DNA of 64,000 bases from contig JANDLV010000008.1 in assembly GCA_024330185.1 (NCBI GenBank), positions 32,637 to 96,636 of the forward strand, written 5' to 3'. The translations under genes were made by a program, and so were the position numbers. A model generated the notes under the pieces. The model was not told the origin of the DNA, did no database searches, and was given only the letters and a program-made list of their open reading frames with translations. The first letter of the stretch is position 1, and each line of letters starts with the position of its first letter. This DNA is from Candidatus Siliceabacter maunaloa (GTDB lineage Bacteria; Actinomycetota; Thermoleophilia; Solirubrobacterales; Solirubrobacteraceae). Of this stretch, positions 35,541 to 43,836 are shown in pieces.

Positions 35541-36738
35541 GGTTGCGATCCCCCCTCGCCCCGCGTACGCGACCGATCTCCCCGCGCGTATAGAGGCCGG
35601 CCAGCGCCGGCGGCTGGGCCCCGAAGGCGGCGGTGAGCGCGTCGACCTCGGCGCGCAGGGCGGCGCCCGCGCCACCCAGCGCGTGGCGGCGACCGCCGCA
35701 GTCGAAGACCAGCGCCGCCCACGGACGCGCGCCCAGCTGCTCCGCGGCCTGCTCGGCGGCGGTGCGAGCGCTGGCGATGATCGTCGTGGCGGTCTGCTCG
35801 GCGAACTGGATGGGAGCGTTGGGCGGCACGCGCGTGGCGCAGCGCAGACCGCCCTCGGGCGTGCGGCCCAGCACATGGCGCAGGCGCACGTCGCCGCGCA
35901 ACTCGAGCTGGCCGAGCGGATGAACGGCGGCCAGCCGCTCGAAGGTCGCGTCGTCCATCCTCGTGCCGGCCAGGCCCAGGCGCTCCATGTACACCTGCTC
36001 CGCAGGATACCCGTCCAGGCGTCGGACGACCGCACCCTCCACGCTCGTGGCGATCGACGGGCCGGGCCGCGGCCGGCAGCCGTGGGCGATGCCCACCCCG
36101 GCGGGACGGGGCGTGGCCAGCGCGACGGCCACGACGGCGTCGCGCAACGCCCGGCCACCGATCAGTTGCGCGGGGTCGTCGCCGCCTGCCCCGCCGCCGA
36201 CGAGCGGCACGTGCGGGCCCGCCGCGTCGTACGCGCCGGCGGCGGCGGCGCCCTGGTCGCCCGAGGCGGTGTCCACGAAGAGCATCAGCAGCGTCGCCGG
36301 GCGGCCGGCCAGGCCGGCCAGGGCGTCGGCGGTCGCCGTGCGCGCGGCGGCGCGCAGGTCGCTCGAGGCCCGCTGCACGACCCCGGTGCCCACGTCCGTG
36401 GCGCCGTCCAGGGCGAGCGCCACGCAGCCGTCGTCGACAGGTCCGCCGGCGCCGATCGCCGACGCTCCGGTCATGCCCACCACGCAGGCGTCGCCGGCGG
36501 CACGTGCGGCCTGCTCGGCCACGTCGTCGGCGGCCAGCGCGCCGCCCGCGAAGGTCAGGACGAGTGCGGGCGGGTGACCCTCCAGCCCCCTGAGCGCCCG
36601 GCGGACGGCGTCGCGCGCCCCCAGCGCGCCACGTCCCTCGCCCGCCCCGGCCCCCAGGCGCGGGTCGCCCACCTGCTGCGCGCGGTCGCGCGAAGCGCGG
36701 ACCGGACCTCCCGTGATCGTGATCGCCCCCGAGGTCAT
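35512..36738 (-). CDS. FIST N/C-domain sensory protein
   Basis: The 408-residue protein matches the FIST (F-box intracellular signal transduction) sensor. Features include LVLTFAGGALAADDVAEQAARAAG, VVGMTGASAIGAGG and VALALDGATDVGTGVV in the N domain. The C domain has the YPAEQVYMERLG pattern, LGRTPEGGLRCATRVPPNAPI, and a final ALVFDCGGRRHALG. FIST domains are proposed to bind small ligands such as amino acids. It directly precedes and overlaps the GGDEF-EAL gene, and gcvT-gcvH follow, which suggests the signal may relate to amino acid status. The start at 36738 fits the family; the upstream extension reads as noise. Confidence 0.87.
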   Translation of the reverse strand: MTSGAITITGGPVRASRDRAQQVGDPRLGAGAGEGRGALGARDAVRRALRGLEGHPPALVLTFAGGALAADDVAEQAARAAGDACVVGMTGASAIGAGGPVDDGCVALALDGATDVGTGVVQRASSDLRAAARTATADALAGLAGRPATLLMLFVDTASGDQGAAAAGAYDAAGPHVPLVGGGAGGDDPAQLIGGRALRDAVVAVALATPRPAGVGIAHGCRPRPGPSIATSVEGAVVRRLDGYPAEQVYMERLGLAGTRMDDATFERLAAVHPLGQLELRGDVRLRHVLGRTPEGGLRCATRVPPNAPIQFAEQTATTIIASARTAAEQAAEQLGARPWAALVFDCGGRRHALGGAGAALRAEVDALTAAFGAQPPALAGLYTRGEIGRVRGARGDRNHAVVVAALA

Positions 36739-36838
36739 CGGGGTTTCATCGGCACCTCGCGGGCGCGCCTTTAGCCCTCGGCCTCCGACAGGCGTCCAGA
36801 TCCTCAAGGAATCGCTCAAGGCCGCCGATCCACCGTCC

Positions 36839-37741
36839 ATGAGGAAGATCCTGCTCGCGAGCCTGGCCTGCGCCACCGCCCTCGCGCTCCCTGCCGCCGC
36901 CCACGCCGAGGACCCGCCGCTGGTCAACTGGAGTAACCTCCTGCCGGGCCTGTCCAGCGGCTACGAGCCCAGCGACGCCAACGACTGCAGGGCGGGTCGC
37001 ATCCAGTGCGTCGACGCGGTCATCCGCGAGATGACCCGCCGCTTCGACCGGCTGGCCGAGGACTGCGACCACGACGCCATCTTCGCCCTGTCCTACCTGC
37101 GCACCACCGAGGAGTACCGCCTGGCCGCCACGACGCCCGGCTTCTTCGAGGACCCGGGCTTCGTCAACCACGAGGACGCCGTCTTCGCCCGCTACTACCT
37201 CGACGCCTACGACGCGTGGGAGCGCGGCGACAGCGCCGAGGTGCCGCCCGCCTGGCGCACGGCGCTGCGAGCGGCCGACGACCGCACCGTCTCAGCCACC
37301 GGCAACATGCTGCTGGGCATCAACGCCCACATCCAGAATGACCTTCCCTTCGTGCTGGCCGAGATCGGCCTGGTGGCACGCGACGGCTCGAGCCGCAAGG
37401 ACGACCACGACAGGGTCAACGAGTTCCTCAACAAGGTATCGGATGACCTGATCCCCGAGATCGCGCGGCGCTTCGACCCCACTGTGGACGACAGCGACCT
37501 CCCGACCTGGATCGACGACCTGGCCAAGTTCCAGGCCGTCCCGGCCTGGCGCGAGACCGCGTGGCGCAACGCGGAGCGCCTCGTCGCCGCCGACTCGGCA
37601 CAGGAGCGCGCCCGGGTGGCCAGGGAGATCGAGGGCTACGCGGCGTCCCAGGCCCTGCTCATCCGCTCGGCCACCGCGTACGGCCTGTTCGAGGACAGCG
37701 GGGAGCGCGACGCCTTCTGCGCTAGGAACGGGCAGGGGTAG
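36839..37741 (+). CDS. Secreted DUF5995-family protein
   Basis: The 300-residue protein starts with a clear signal peptide (MRKILLASLACATALALPAAAHA). It shows the DUF5995 pattern: IREMTRRFDRLAEDCDHDAIFALSYLRTTE, FARYYLDAYDAWERGD, then LLGINAHIQNDLPFVLAEIGL and DDHDRVNEFLNKV. The His/Asp residues in the NAHI and DHDRVN motifs could bind metal; the family function is unknown and it is seen mostly in actinobacteria. It diverges from the FIST gene and is followed by a strong hairpin. Confidence 0.82.
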   Translation: MRKILLASLACATALALPAAAHAEDPPLVNWSNLLPGLSSGYEPSDANDCRAGRIQCVDAVIREMTRRFDRLAEDCDHDAIFALSYLRTTEEYRLAATTPGFFEDPGFVNHEDAVFARYYLDAYDAWERGDSAEVPPAWRTALRAADDRTVSATGNMLLGINAHIQNDLPFVLAEIGLVARDGSSRKDDHDRVNEFLNKVSDDLIPEIARRFDPTVDDSDLPTWIDDLAKFQAVPAWRETAWRNAERLVAADSAQERARVAREIEGYAASQALLIRSATAYGLFEDSGERDAFCARNGQG

Positions 37742-37769
37742 AGCGCAGCCCGGTCAGACCAGGGCGACG

Positions 37770-37795
37770 GGCCGGACCGGCGAGCCGGTCCGGCC
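37770..37795 (+). terminator. Perfect 11-bp hairpin after the DUF5995 gene
   Basis: GGCCGGACCGG, a CGAG loop and CCGGTCCGGCC form a perfect stem 29 bases after the stop. There is no U-run, so it may act as a pause or 3'-end-protecting structure rather than a classic intrinsic terminator. Confidence 0.6.
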
Positions 37796-37851
37796 ACCGA
37801 CGCGAGATCTACGACCGATGACCTCGGCGCGCCGGATGGGCTGTGCGAGGA

Positions 37852-38276
37852 TCAGGCGGGACGCCGCCAGCGGACGCCGGGGAACCGAGCGAAGTCGCTG
37901 TCGAAGGAGACGACCTCAGCGTCGTGTTCGACAGCGAGCGCGGCGAGGTGGGCGTCGTTGACTAGGTTGCCCCCTGTCCCGGCCTCGGCCAACAGGCCCC
38001 GACAAGCGCCAGGTGCCGCCCGCTGGGCTCCAGACGAACCGCCACGGGCTGAGCCAGCCACCCCTCCAGCGTCGCGACAGCGTCCGCGGTCGCGAGCGGG
38101 TAGGGAAAAACCGTCGGCGCTGTCGCGAGGCGCAGGAAGGCCAGGAGCACGAGCCACGTGAAGGCCACGGCCTCCTCGCCGTCAAGCGCGCCACGCAGCC
38201 AGGCGCGCGAGCCTTCATGGTGCGCGGCCCGCTCGTTGACGGCGCAGAGCAGGACGTTGGCGTCGACGACCAGCAC
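37852..38276 (-). pseudogene. PIN-domain toxin (VapC), frameshifted
   Basis: The first part (from GTG 38276) reads LVVDANVLLCAVNERAAHHEG and HLALVGA, typical of the VapC N-terminal half with its first Asp. After a shift near 38005 the rest reads LLAEAGTGGNLVNDAHLAALA and EVVSFDSDFARFPGVRWRRP, the conserved second half. A single-base change would restore a 140-residue toxin. Either the toxin is inactivated or a base call is wrong. The start overlaps the antitoxin stop as TAGTG. Confidence 0.75.
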
Positions 38277-38527
38277 TATCTGCGCAACTGAAGGCGGCGC
38301 ACGAGCTCCTCGTCCTCCATCGCCCCGGCGAGCGCGAGCGCCTTGTCGAGGTCGACCATCGGCTCACCCATGTCGAAGGTCGGCATCGGCGTCTCGCGGG
38401 CAGCGCCGCCCGCGAGGCCGCTGCGCAGTGCTTCGTTGACCACCGTCTTGAACGTCTCCCCCCGCTCATCCATCCGCCGCTCGACGAGCGTGCGGACGTC
38501 GGGCTCCAGCGTGATCGTCGAGCGCAT
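38276..38527 (-). CDS. VapB-type antitoxin (ribbon-helix-helix-like)
   Basis: The 83-residue protein begins MRSTITLEPDVRTLVERRMDERGETFKTVVNEALRSG in its first 37 residues, a typical ribbon-helix-helix antitoxin start. A tail rich in Met, Asp and Leu (FDMGEPMVDLDKALALAG) would cover a PIN toxin. The toxin gene beside it is frameshifted. A -10 TACGGT (38539-38534) lies 6 bases before the ATG, so the transcript is probably leaderless, and an inverted repeat overlaps the promoter. Confidence 0.85.
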   Translation of the reverse strand: MRSTITLEPDVRTLVERRMDERGETFKTVVNEALRSGLAGGAARETPMPTFDMGEPMVDLDKALALAGAMEDEELVRRLQLRR

Positions 38528-38533
38528 GTCCGC

Positions 38534-38558
38534 ACCGTAGCATCACACCAGTTGATGC
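38534..38558 (-). promoter_or_regulatory. Promoter -10 and operator of the second vapBC locus
   Basis: On the minus strand an inverted repeat GCATCA-N7-TGATGC (38558-38540) is followed directly by the -10 TACGGT (38539-38534), 6 bases before the antitoxin ATG. The repeat is well placed for antitoxin autorepression. Confidence 0.6.
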
Positions 38559-38735
38559 ATGATGCTGCACCGGCTCCGTATAGGGCCCGCTCACCGGGAT
38601 AGCTCACCGGACGGGTCCTACGGGACGGACGACCCGCGGGCCCGTGGGATCGGTCGCGTCGCTGGGCGGTGTGTGGTAGGGGTTCGTCTTGCGGGACGTC
38701 CGGACATGCCGAGATGCGCCCGTTCTGGCGGTGGG

Positions 38736-39656
38736 CTACTTCCGGACGTGCGCGATCACTTGTGAGGCCAGCTCTACCGACGCTTCGATCTCCTCGCGCC
38801 GAATCGAGACGCTCTCGACATTGATGCCGAACGGCACACCAAGCCGGCGGCAGTAGGCGATGAGCTCGACCGCCGTAATCACCGCTTGCTCCAGGGAGGC
38901 CGCCAACGGATTGGCCGAATGTCGCAGATCGTTCTCGATCCACCTCGGGACGTCGACCCCCAACCAGCGGAGGAACTCAAGAGTCTTCATCGAACCGCAG
39001 ACCGAGAACGTGAACACGATCGGCACAGGAACCATGTCCCGCGACTCACACTCATACCGATAGTCCGAAACGAGATTCTTGGCGGCGTTGAGGTCGTAGA
39101 CGACCTGGGTGACGAAGAACCGGCAGCCCGCTACCTGCTTCGCAATCAGTCGAAGGTGCTCGTTCTCACGACGACTGTGCCGTTCGGGGATCGCAACTCC
39201 GCCGAGGAGCAGTTCTGGATTCAGCTCGGCGCGCATTGCCTGCGCATCCGCGAGCGAGACCGCTGGAGTCGCGCCGCTCGAGGCAGCGCCGACCATCACC
39301 GTCAACGTACGGAGCGGGTCCTGCTGCTCAATCCATCTGCGTAGGTCTTCGCGCTGATACTTGCCGATCGCACGGTAGACGACCACCGGCGTCTGCCACT
39401 GATGCAAGTGACCGGTCAGATACTCGGCCGGATCCACTGTGGGGCTGAACGGGAATGGACGCTCGTCCGGATTGCGGGAACTCTCGTCATCTATGTCGTA
39501 CAGGACCAATCCATCGAGATCGAGATGGTTGAGCCGGTCCATGGTCGCGTTCGCGATCTCCGGGAGCCGATCGGCAGGCGTCGCTTGCCGTGGAGGGGTG
39601 ACCGCAAAGAGAACGAAGCCTCCTTCGCCAGAGACGACTCGAGCACCGAGGTCCAT
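38736..39656 (-). CDS. Methylenetetrahydrofolate reductase-like protein
   Basis: The 306-residue protein follows the MTHFR TIM-barrel pattern: DRLNHLDLDGLVLYDIDDES, LTVMVGAASSGATPAVSLADA, LLLGGVAIPERHS, CRFFVTQVVYDLNAAKNLV and the C-terminal FGINVESVSIRREE. MTHFR reduces methylene-THF with FAD and NAD(P)H; this paralogue could act on folates or be divergent. Its base composition looks less GC-rich than the core genes, hinting at transfer. A -10 TAGCGT sits 6 bases before the ATG, consistent with a leaderless transcript. It lies among toxin-antitoxin and frameshifted genes. Confidence 0.8.
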   Translation of the reverse strand: MDLGARVVSGEGGFVLFAVTPPRQATPADRLPEIANATMDRLNHLDLDGLVLYDIDDESSRNPDERPFPFSPTVDPAEYLTGHLHQWQTPVVVYRAIGKYQREDLRRWIEQQDPLRTLTVMVGAASSGATPAVSLADAQAMRAELNPELLLGGVAIPERHSRRENEHLRLIAKQVAGCRFFVTQVVYDLNAAKNLVSDYRYECESRDMVPVPIVFTFSVCGSMKTLEFLRWLGVDVPRWIENDLRHSANPLAASLEQAVITAVELIAYCRRLGVPFGINVESVSIRREEIEASVELASQVIAHVRK

Positions 39657-39779
39657 GAGGCGACGCTAGCGGGTCACGTCCCCCGTTCGTCGCCGAGCCT
39701 GCAAGTTCTCCACCGGTCACCGATCCTCAACTGACATGGGTGCCGGCCGAACGGCGCCGCAGCGTCCTGAGCGGGGCGA

Positions 39780-40473
39780 TCAGGGCTGGAGCTCGGCGTG
39801 ATCGCCAAGATGCACCAGCGCGCCGGGGGTCAGCACCTCGGCGTAGATGCCCGCGCAGGCGTCGTTGTGGCGGCCGAGCGACTTGAGGACCTCCGGGCGG
39901 TAGGGCATGGCGGTCTGTGCGTGGGTGGTCATCACGCATCGCTCGGTGCGCTCGACCAGGCGCCAGCCGCGCGTCGCCGAGCGTCAACGTCCTGCCGACC
40001 CAAGCATCCTCGGCGAACGCGTCGCCGGGCAGGTCGAGGAGCACGTTGGGACGCAGGCGCTCGGGCTCGACGGGCTCGCCCACCATCGCGGCCCACGCGC
40101 GCAGTGTGGCCGTGGTCACGACGTGGATGCCCGCAGCATCGTGATGCGGGGTGCTGTTCTCGCGTGCGAGTCGCCACTCGGGTCCCGCCATCTCGGCGAC
40201 GACCTCGGTGACCTCGGCAGCGTCCCCGCGAACCTCGCCGCCACCGGCGGGCAGGAGCACCGGCACGTCACCGTCGTAGCGCGCGGCGTGGTGCATCAGA
40301 CCGCGTACCCGCCGAAAGCGCCTCGACGGCTTGCCGCTCGCCAGCTTGCCCTCCGGGTCGACCAGCGCCCAGACGCGATCACCGACCGCGCCGCGGCGGT
40401 CGAGTCGAAGCGAGTCCGCCCGCTCACCGCGCAGAGACTTCACCGGGTAGCGCCAAAGGTCGACGACGCGCAT
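39780..40473 (-). pseudogene. MOSC-domain protein, frameshifted
   Basis: The first part (from ATG 40473) reads MRVVDLWRYPVKSLRGERAD, VPVLLPAGGGEVRG and LRPNVLLDLPGDAFAEDAWV, typical of the MOSC N-terminal barrel and core. At about 39965 the frame shifts; the alternative frame continues VERTERCVMTTHAQTAMPY and AGIYAEVLTPGALVHLGDHA to a TGA at 39780, which carries the conserved Cys of MOSC proteins. A one-base correction yields a normal protein of about 230 residues. Such proteins move sulfur or bind molybdenum cofactor. Confidence 0.75.
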
Positions 40474-40654
40474 CCGGGCATGGTGCCACGGACGCCCGGC
40501 CCCGGCAACTATCGCAGCGCCGACGCGCTGCAAGCGGCTCGTTCAGCGACAAAGAACGCCGGGCGCGCATCGACACGCGATTCGTCACCGCATCCAGCAG
40601 CTGCCGCCAGCTGAGATCCACGAGCACGCCGTCGGCACACCGCGAGCCTGCCTT

Positions 40655-41023
40655 TCACTGCGGGCGATCGTCGCGATGCATGGTCACGCTCGTAGAATCG
40701 AGCTCGACGAAGGCTGCGTCGCTGAGCGACCTGAGGATGGTCGCGAGGTCCGTCTCGAACAAGGCCAGCAGGTCGTCGTTGGTGATGTTGCCGGTGGCGA
40801 CGACGAGCAGCCGTCGCGGCGCGCCTCTGAGGAGGTGGCCGTCGCGGAAGTCGCGGTCCTTGGTGACGAGCACCCGCTCTTCCCCGTCCGCAAGGGCAGC
40901 GATCTGCGCATCGGTGGTGCGGTTGCCGTCGGGCAGCTGCGAGGTGTGCGTAGCGTCATGGCCTTGTGCGGTGAGGAAGCGTGCGAGGCGAGCGGGGAGC
41001 TGCGCGTCGACGAGGAATCTCAC
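40655..41023 (-). CDS. DUF5615 PIN-like toxin
   Basis: The 122-residue protein has the DUF5615/Mut7-C-like PIN pattern: MRFLVDAQLPARLARFL, TDAQIAALADGEERVLVTKDRDF and LLVVATGNITNDDLLALFE. The conserved Asp residues (VDAQLP, TKDRDF) are expected for RNase activity. It is paired with a DUF433 gene by a GTGA overlap, a known toxin-antitoxin arrangement in which the DUF433 protein is the antitoxin. Confidence 0.85.
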   Translation of the reverse strand: MRFLVDAQLPARLARFLTAQGHDATHTSQLPDGNRTTDAQIAALADGEERVLVTKDRDFRDGHLLRGAPRRLLVVATGNITNDDLLALFETDLATILRSLSDAAFVELDSTSVTMHRDDRPQ

Positions 41024-41253
41024 GCGGTGCCGAGCGGCACGACTCGGCGCTGGCCCGAGGCCAGGGCGCCGAACTCCAGCGCGGCGAGCAGATCGTCGCG
41101 CTCGAGGTCAGGGTGATCGTCGAGCACCGCTTCGATCGTCATGCCCGAGGCGAGCAACTCGAGCAGGTTCTCGACCGGGTAGCGCAGTCCGCGGACCGTC
41201 GGCTGACCGTGGCAGACGGATGGGTCGGTGGTGATCCGGTCCAGACGAGACAC
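41020..41253 (-). CDS. DUF433 antitoxin
   Basis: The 77-residue protein shows the DUF433 sequence: ITTDPSVCHGQPTVRGLRYPV, then LLELLASGMTIEAVLDDHPDL and DDLLAALEFG. DUF433 proteins are winged-helix DNA-binding antitoxins partnered with DUF5615 toxins. Two GTG starts are possible; the one at 41253 is preferred because a -10 TACCCT ends exactly 6 bases before it, giving a leaderless mRNA. The other (41259) would begin inside that spacing. Confidence 0.85.
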   Translation of the reverse strand: MSRLDRITTDPSVCHGQPTVRGLRYPVENLLELLASGMTIEAVLDDHPDLERDDLLAALEFGALASGQRRVVPLGTA

Positions 41254-41296
41254 GCCCACAGGGTACCGTCGTCACGCCACGCTGCCACCGCCGCTC

Positions 41297-41726
41297 CCAG
41301 CCTATGCGGCGGCCGCCAGGGCGTGCGCGCCCATGTGGGGGATGGCTGCGGCCTGCCCGGCCGCTCGAGCGGCCGCAGCAGCGGGAGCGCTCACCTCGCG
41401 AGCCGCACCACCGTTCTTGAATCGGTGGCGGGTTTCCTCCGCTACGTCGAGCTCACCCGAGCGAAAGCCCGCGTTCGGACGATCGCATCACGGGGGCGGC
41501 CGTCCTGCAAAGCTTCCGCCTCGAACAGTGCCAGTACCCGCCCCGCGCAGTCCGCCGCCCACGCCGCGACGATCCGCCGGTCAGCCTCGCTCAGCGTCTG
41601 CGGGGAACCCACACCCCGATCCTTCCACGCGCCAGCGCCAAGCGCCCGTGTCCGTTTGCCGATCCTGAGCGAGACGGTTTGCGCCGGCTCGCGGGGTGCG
41701 CTCAAGGCTTCGGTAGTCGTTCCCAT
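41297..41726 (-). pseudogene. Imm-5-like immunity protein, copy 1 (truncated, frameshifted)
   Basis: The reading QTLSEADRRIVAAWAADCAGR and VLALFEAEALQDGRPRDAIV is characteristic of a family annotated as putative immunity proteins. It then stops at RTRAFARVSST through a -1 shift. The other frame continues with GELDVAEETRHRFKNGGAA and AARAAGQAAAIPHMGAHAL, then breaks off. The same sequence occurs inverted at about 45217-45584 with the same shift. No toxin partner gene is nearby. Confidence 0.65.
41303..41661. repeat. Inverted duplication, left arm (~360 bp)
   Basis: This stretch is nearly identical, in opposite orientation, to about 45217-45584. Both arms carry the middle of the same immunity-protein-like pseudogene. 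They flank a 3.5 kb segment with an SRPBCC protein, a TetR regulator, an NTF2-like protein, a broken DsbA-family gene and a methyltransferase. Confidence 0.8.
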
Positions 41727-41827
41727 GCGGGACGACGAGGAGGTAGAAGAGAAAGCGCAAGACCTTGCAGCTTTCCCGCTGGAGAGTGACTCCGCGCTCG
41801 CGACACGGTGGCGGGCCCCGCTCTAGA

Positions 41828-42049
41828 TCATTGCGCCCCTGTGTTCGCATCGATCACCGTGTTCCGCCTCGCGGGGAGGTCGACGTTTGCGGCGCGGAAG
41901 GCACGCTGGGCCACCGTGGCCGTACCGATGCCGAGGAAGAGGCACAGTGGCGAGTAGATCGTGATGTCGAGACGCTCGTAGATCTCGTCGAAGCCGCGGA
42001 TCAGGTCGACGTCTCGTCGCCGCCCGGCCAGCGCCACCCGAGCGCCCAC
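41828..42049 (-). CDS. Small hypothetical protein (uncertain)
   Basis: A 73-residue frame overlaps the end of the SRPBCC gene and reads DLIRGFDEIYERLDITIYSP, then LCLFLGIGTATVAQRAFRAA. It contains one hydrophobic segment and has a believable composition, but no family is recognised. It may be the remnant of a longer gene whose start was lost, or a shadow. Ordinary codon use after residue 15 is the only support. Confidence 0.3.
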   Translation of the reverse strand: MGARVALAGRRRDVDLIRGFDEIYERLDITIYSPLCLFLGIGTATVAQRAFRAANVDLPARRNTVIDANTGAQ

Positions 42050-42675
42050 GCGGCGTGCAGCGCGGCCAGCCCCGCGAGCGTGCTCGGGACCGCGACGGCG
42101 CTCAGGCGCGCAAGGTGGTCGGTTCGAGCGCGGGCGGCCTGGCTGTCACCGCCCGGCGGGAGCTCACCCTTCGAGCGCGCGAGCGACAGCTCGAAGCGGT
42201 TGGCGGCGCGCACGACAAGCGGCCAGCGCGCAGGCTGCGCGATCCGGCCGGTGACTGCGAGCTCGGCTTGGTCGAGGCTGTCCTCGATCAGCGCGTCGTG
42301 CTGGCGACGCACCACCGGCCAGAGCGCGCGGAGCTTCGGCTCGACGCGACACGCCAGCGTGTGAGTGAGCCGCGACCGGCCGGCGTCCAGCGCTTCGACC
42401 TCGAAGCCGTGCGTCCCGACCAGGCCGACCCCGGGCGCGAAGCGAAAGACCACCCGGCGCCCCGGCTCGTAGGTCTCGACGGTGTAGCGAACTCGGGGGT
42501 CGTGGCCGCCGCTGGCCCCGACCGCGAGCGGCCGCTCGAGCGCGAGCTGCGAGGTTGGCCAGCGCTCAGCGGATGGCCAGAGCCGGTCATGTGCGCCACC
42601 CAGGCCATCAAGAAGCGCGGCCACCGTCTCCGGCGGGGCGGCGAGATCTCGGGCGTGGACATTGTGGACTCTCAC
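42001..42675 (-). CDS. SRPBCC-fold protein with C-terminal hydrophobic tail
   Basis: The 224-residue protein looks like a START/SRPBCC ligand-binding fold: an opening RVHNVHARDLAAPPETVAALLDGLG, strands YTVETYEPGRRVVFRFAPGVG and GFEVEALDAGRSRLTHTLACRV, then a long helix IEDSLDQAELAVTG. Residues ~195-220 (VAVPSTLAGLAALHAAWALGW) form a probable membrane helix. The ligand is unknown. It diverges from a TetR gene across a 63-base gap that contains an operator-like repeat, so it is probably the regulator's target. Confidence 0.7.
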   Translation of the reverse strand: MRVHNVHARDLAAPPETVAALLDGLGGAHDRLWPSAERWPTSQLALERPLAVGASGGHDPRVRYTVETYEPGRRVVFRFAPGVGLVGTHGFEVEALDAGRSRLTHTLACRVEPKLRALWPVVRRQHDALIEDSLDQAELAVTGRIAQPARWPLVVRAANRFELSLARSKGELPPGGDSQAARARTDHLARLSAVAVPSTLAGLAALHAAWALGWRWPGGDETST

Positions 42676-42710
42676 GGCGTCCCCTTTCCTGACTGGGCAT
42701 TCGAACCGCT

Positions 42711-42726
42711 CCTATAGTTCTAGAGG
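42711..42726. promoter_or_regulatory. Putative TetR operator
   Basis: CCTATAGTTCTAGAGG is an imperfect inverted repeat (six of seven arm positions match) in the short gap between the divergent SRPBCC and TetR genes. It overlaps a TATAGT that could be the tetR -10. Confidence 0.5.
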
Positions 42727-42738
42727 GTACTCGCTATT

Positions 42739-43290
42739 ATGCCGCGCCCGCGACTGCACAACGCTGACCTGCTCCTCGACGCGGCACTGGGCCTGGCAGG
42801 CGCCGGAGGCCCGGCGGCGGTGACGATGAGCGCGGTCGCTCGCACCACCGGCGCCCCGAGCGGGTCGCTGTATCACCTGTTCGGCAGCCAGCCCGGGCTG
42901 GCCGGTGCGCTCTGGGTGCGCACCGAAGAGCGCTTCCAGGAGGGCTGGCTGGCTGCGCTGGACCGCGGGGACATACCCACAGCGGCGCGTCACGTGGTCT
43001 CCTACGTGCGACGCCACCGCGACGCCGGTCGCGTGCTCGCCTACGGCCCCGACGACTTCGGTCGCCTGTCCTGGCCGGCAACGCTGCAGGCAGCGCACGA
43101 AGCCTCATCAGCCCGCGTCCGCGCAGCGCTGCACCAGGTCGGCGGCGATCCCGAGCGCCTGGCCCTGGTCACCATCGACATCCCTGGCGCGCTGGTGCGA
43201 CGCCACCTGTTGGCCGACACGCCGATTCCCGCCGGCGCCGAGGCCGACGTCACCGCCGCGGCCGACGCCCTGCTCGCCGCCGCAGCGTGA
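42739..43290 (+). CDS. TetR-family transcriptional regulator
   Basis: The 183-residue protein has an N-terminal TetR HTH (LLLDAALGLAGAGGPAAVTMS, then TGAPSGSLYHLFGSQPGLA) and a helical C-terminal ligand domain. It would act as a dimeric repressor responding to a small molecule. It is divergent from the SRPBCC gene, with a candidate operator between them, and is followed 45 bases later by an NTF2-like gene in the same direction. Confidence 0.87.
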   Translation: MPRPRLHNADLLLDAALGLAGAGGPAAVTMSAVARTTGAPSGSLYHLFGSQPGLAGALWVRTEERFQEGWLAALDRGDIPTAARHVVSYVRRHRDAGRVLAYGPDDFGRLSWPATLQAAHEASSARVRAALHQVGGDPERLALVTIDIPGALVRRHLLADTPIPAGAEADVTAAADALLAAAA

Positions 43291-43335
43291 CCTCGACGCC
43301 GCCAAGCCAGTCCGAACCGTTGGCAGCCTGACGCG

Positions 43336-43755
43336 ATGGCGATCGATCGCGGCCATGCCATCGAACTGCTGGAGCGCCTTCACGCGGCCCAGAACGAGTA
43401 CTACGCCGGGGGCGCAGGTACCGACCTGCGTCGCATCCTCGCCCCCGAGATCGAATGGACCATCCCCGGCGACAACGCCATCGCCGGAACCTACCGCGGC
43501 ATCGACGAGGTCATCGCCTACTTCGCGCGACGACGAGACCTCGCCGGCCGCACGTTTCGAATGCAACGCCGCGACATCCTCGTGGGCGAGACCAACCGCG
43601 TCGCCGCGCTCACCGACGGAACCGCGACGATCAACGGCACGCACCACCAATGGTCGACCGTCGGCCTGTACGACATCGACAACCATGACCGGATCGCCGC
43701 GTGCTGGCTGCTCGCGCTCGACCAGCACGCCTTCGACACGATCTGGTCCCGATAG
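43336..43755 (+). CDS. NTF2/SnoaL-like protein
   Basis: The 139-residue protein has the cone-shaped SnoaL-like pattern: AIELLERLHAAQNEYYAGG, PEIEWTIPGDNAIAGTYRGID and NRVAALTDGTATINGTHHQW, ending with the usual sheet strand (RIAACWLLALD). Such proteins are isomerases, hydrolases or ligand-binding proteins; no specific activity can be assigned. It follows the tetR gene closely and may be part of its regulon. Confidence 0.8.
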   Translation: MAIDRGHAIELLERLHAAQNEYYAGGAGTDLRRILAPEIEWTIPGDNAIAGTYRGIDEVIAYFARRRDLAGRTFRMQRRDILVGETNRVAALTDGTATINGTHHQWSTVGLYDIDNHDRIAACWLLALDQHAFDTIWSR

Positions 43756-43836
43756 AGGATCCCGCTACGGCACCTCGCGCGAGACTTCGCCATCGCTCGA
43801 CGACCGACGCGGTCGGCTCGCGCTGGCTCGTGGAGG

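Noticed and set aside
35541..36158. Upstream extension of the GGDEF-EAL protein to over 900 residues
   Set aside because: The extension lies within the FIST gene in another frame, is Arg/Ser/Pro-rich, and a strong GAGGGGGGA site supports the ATG at 35540.
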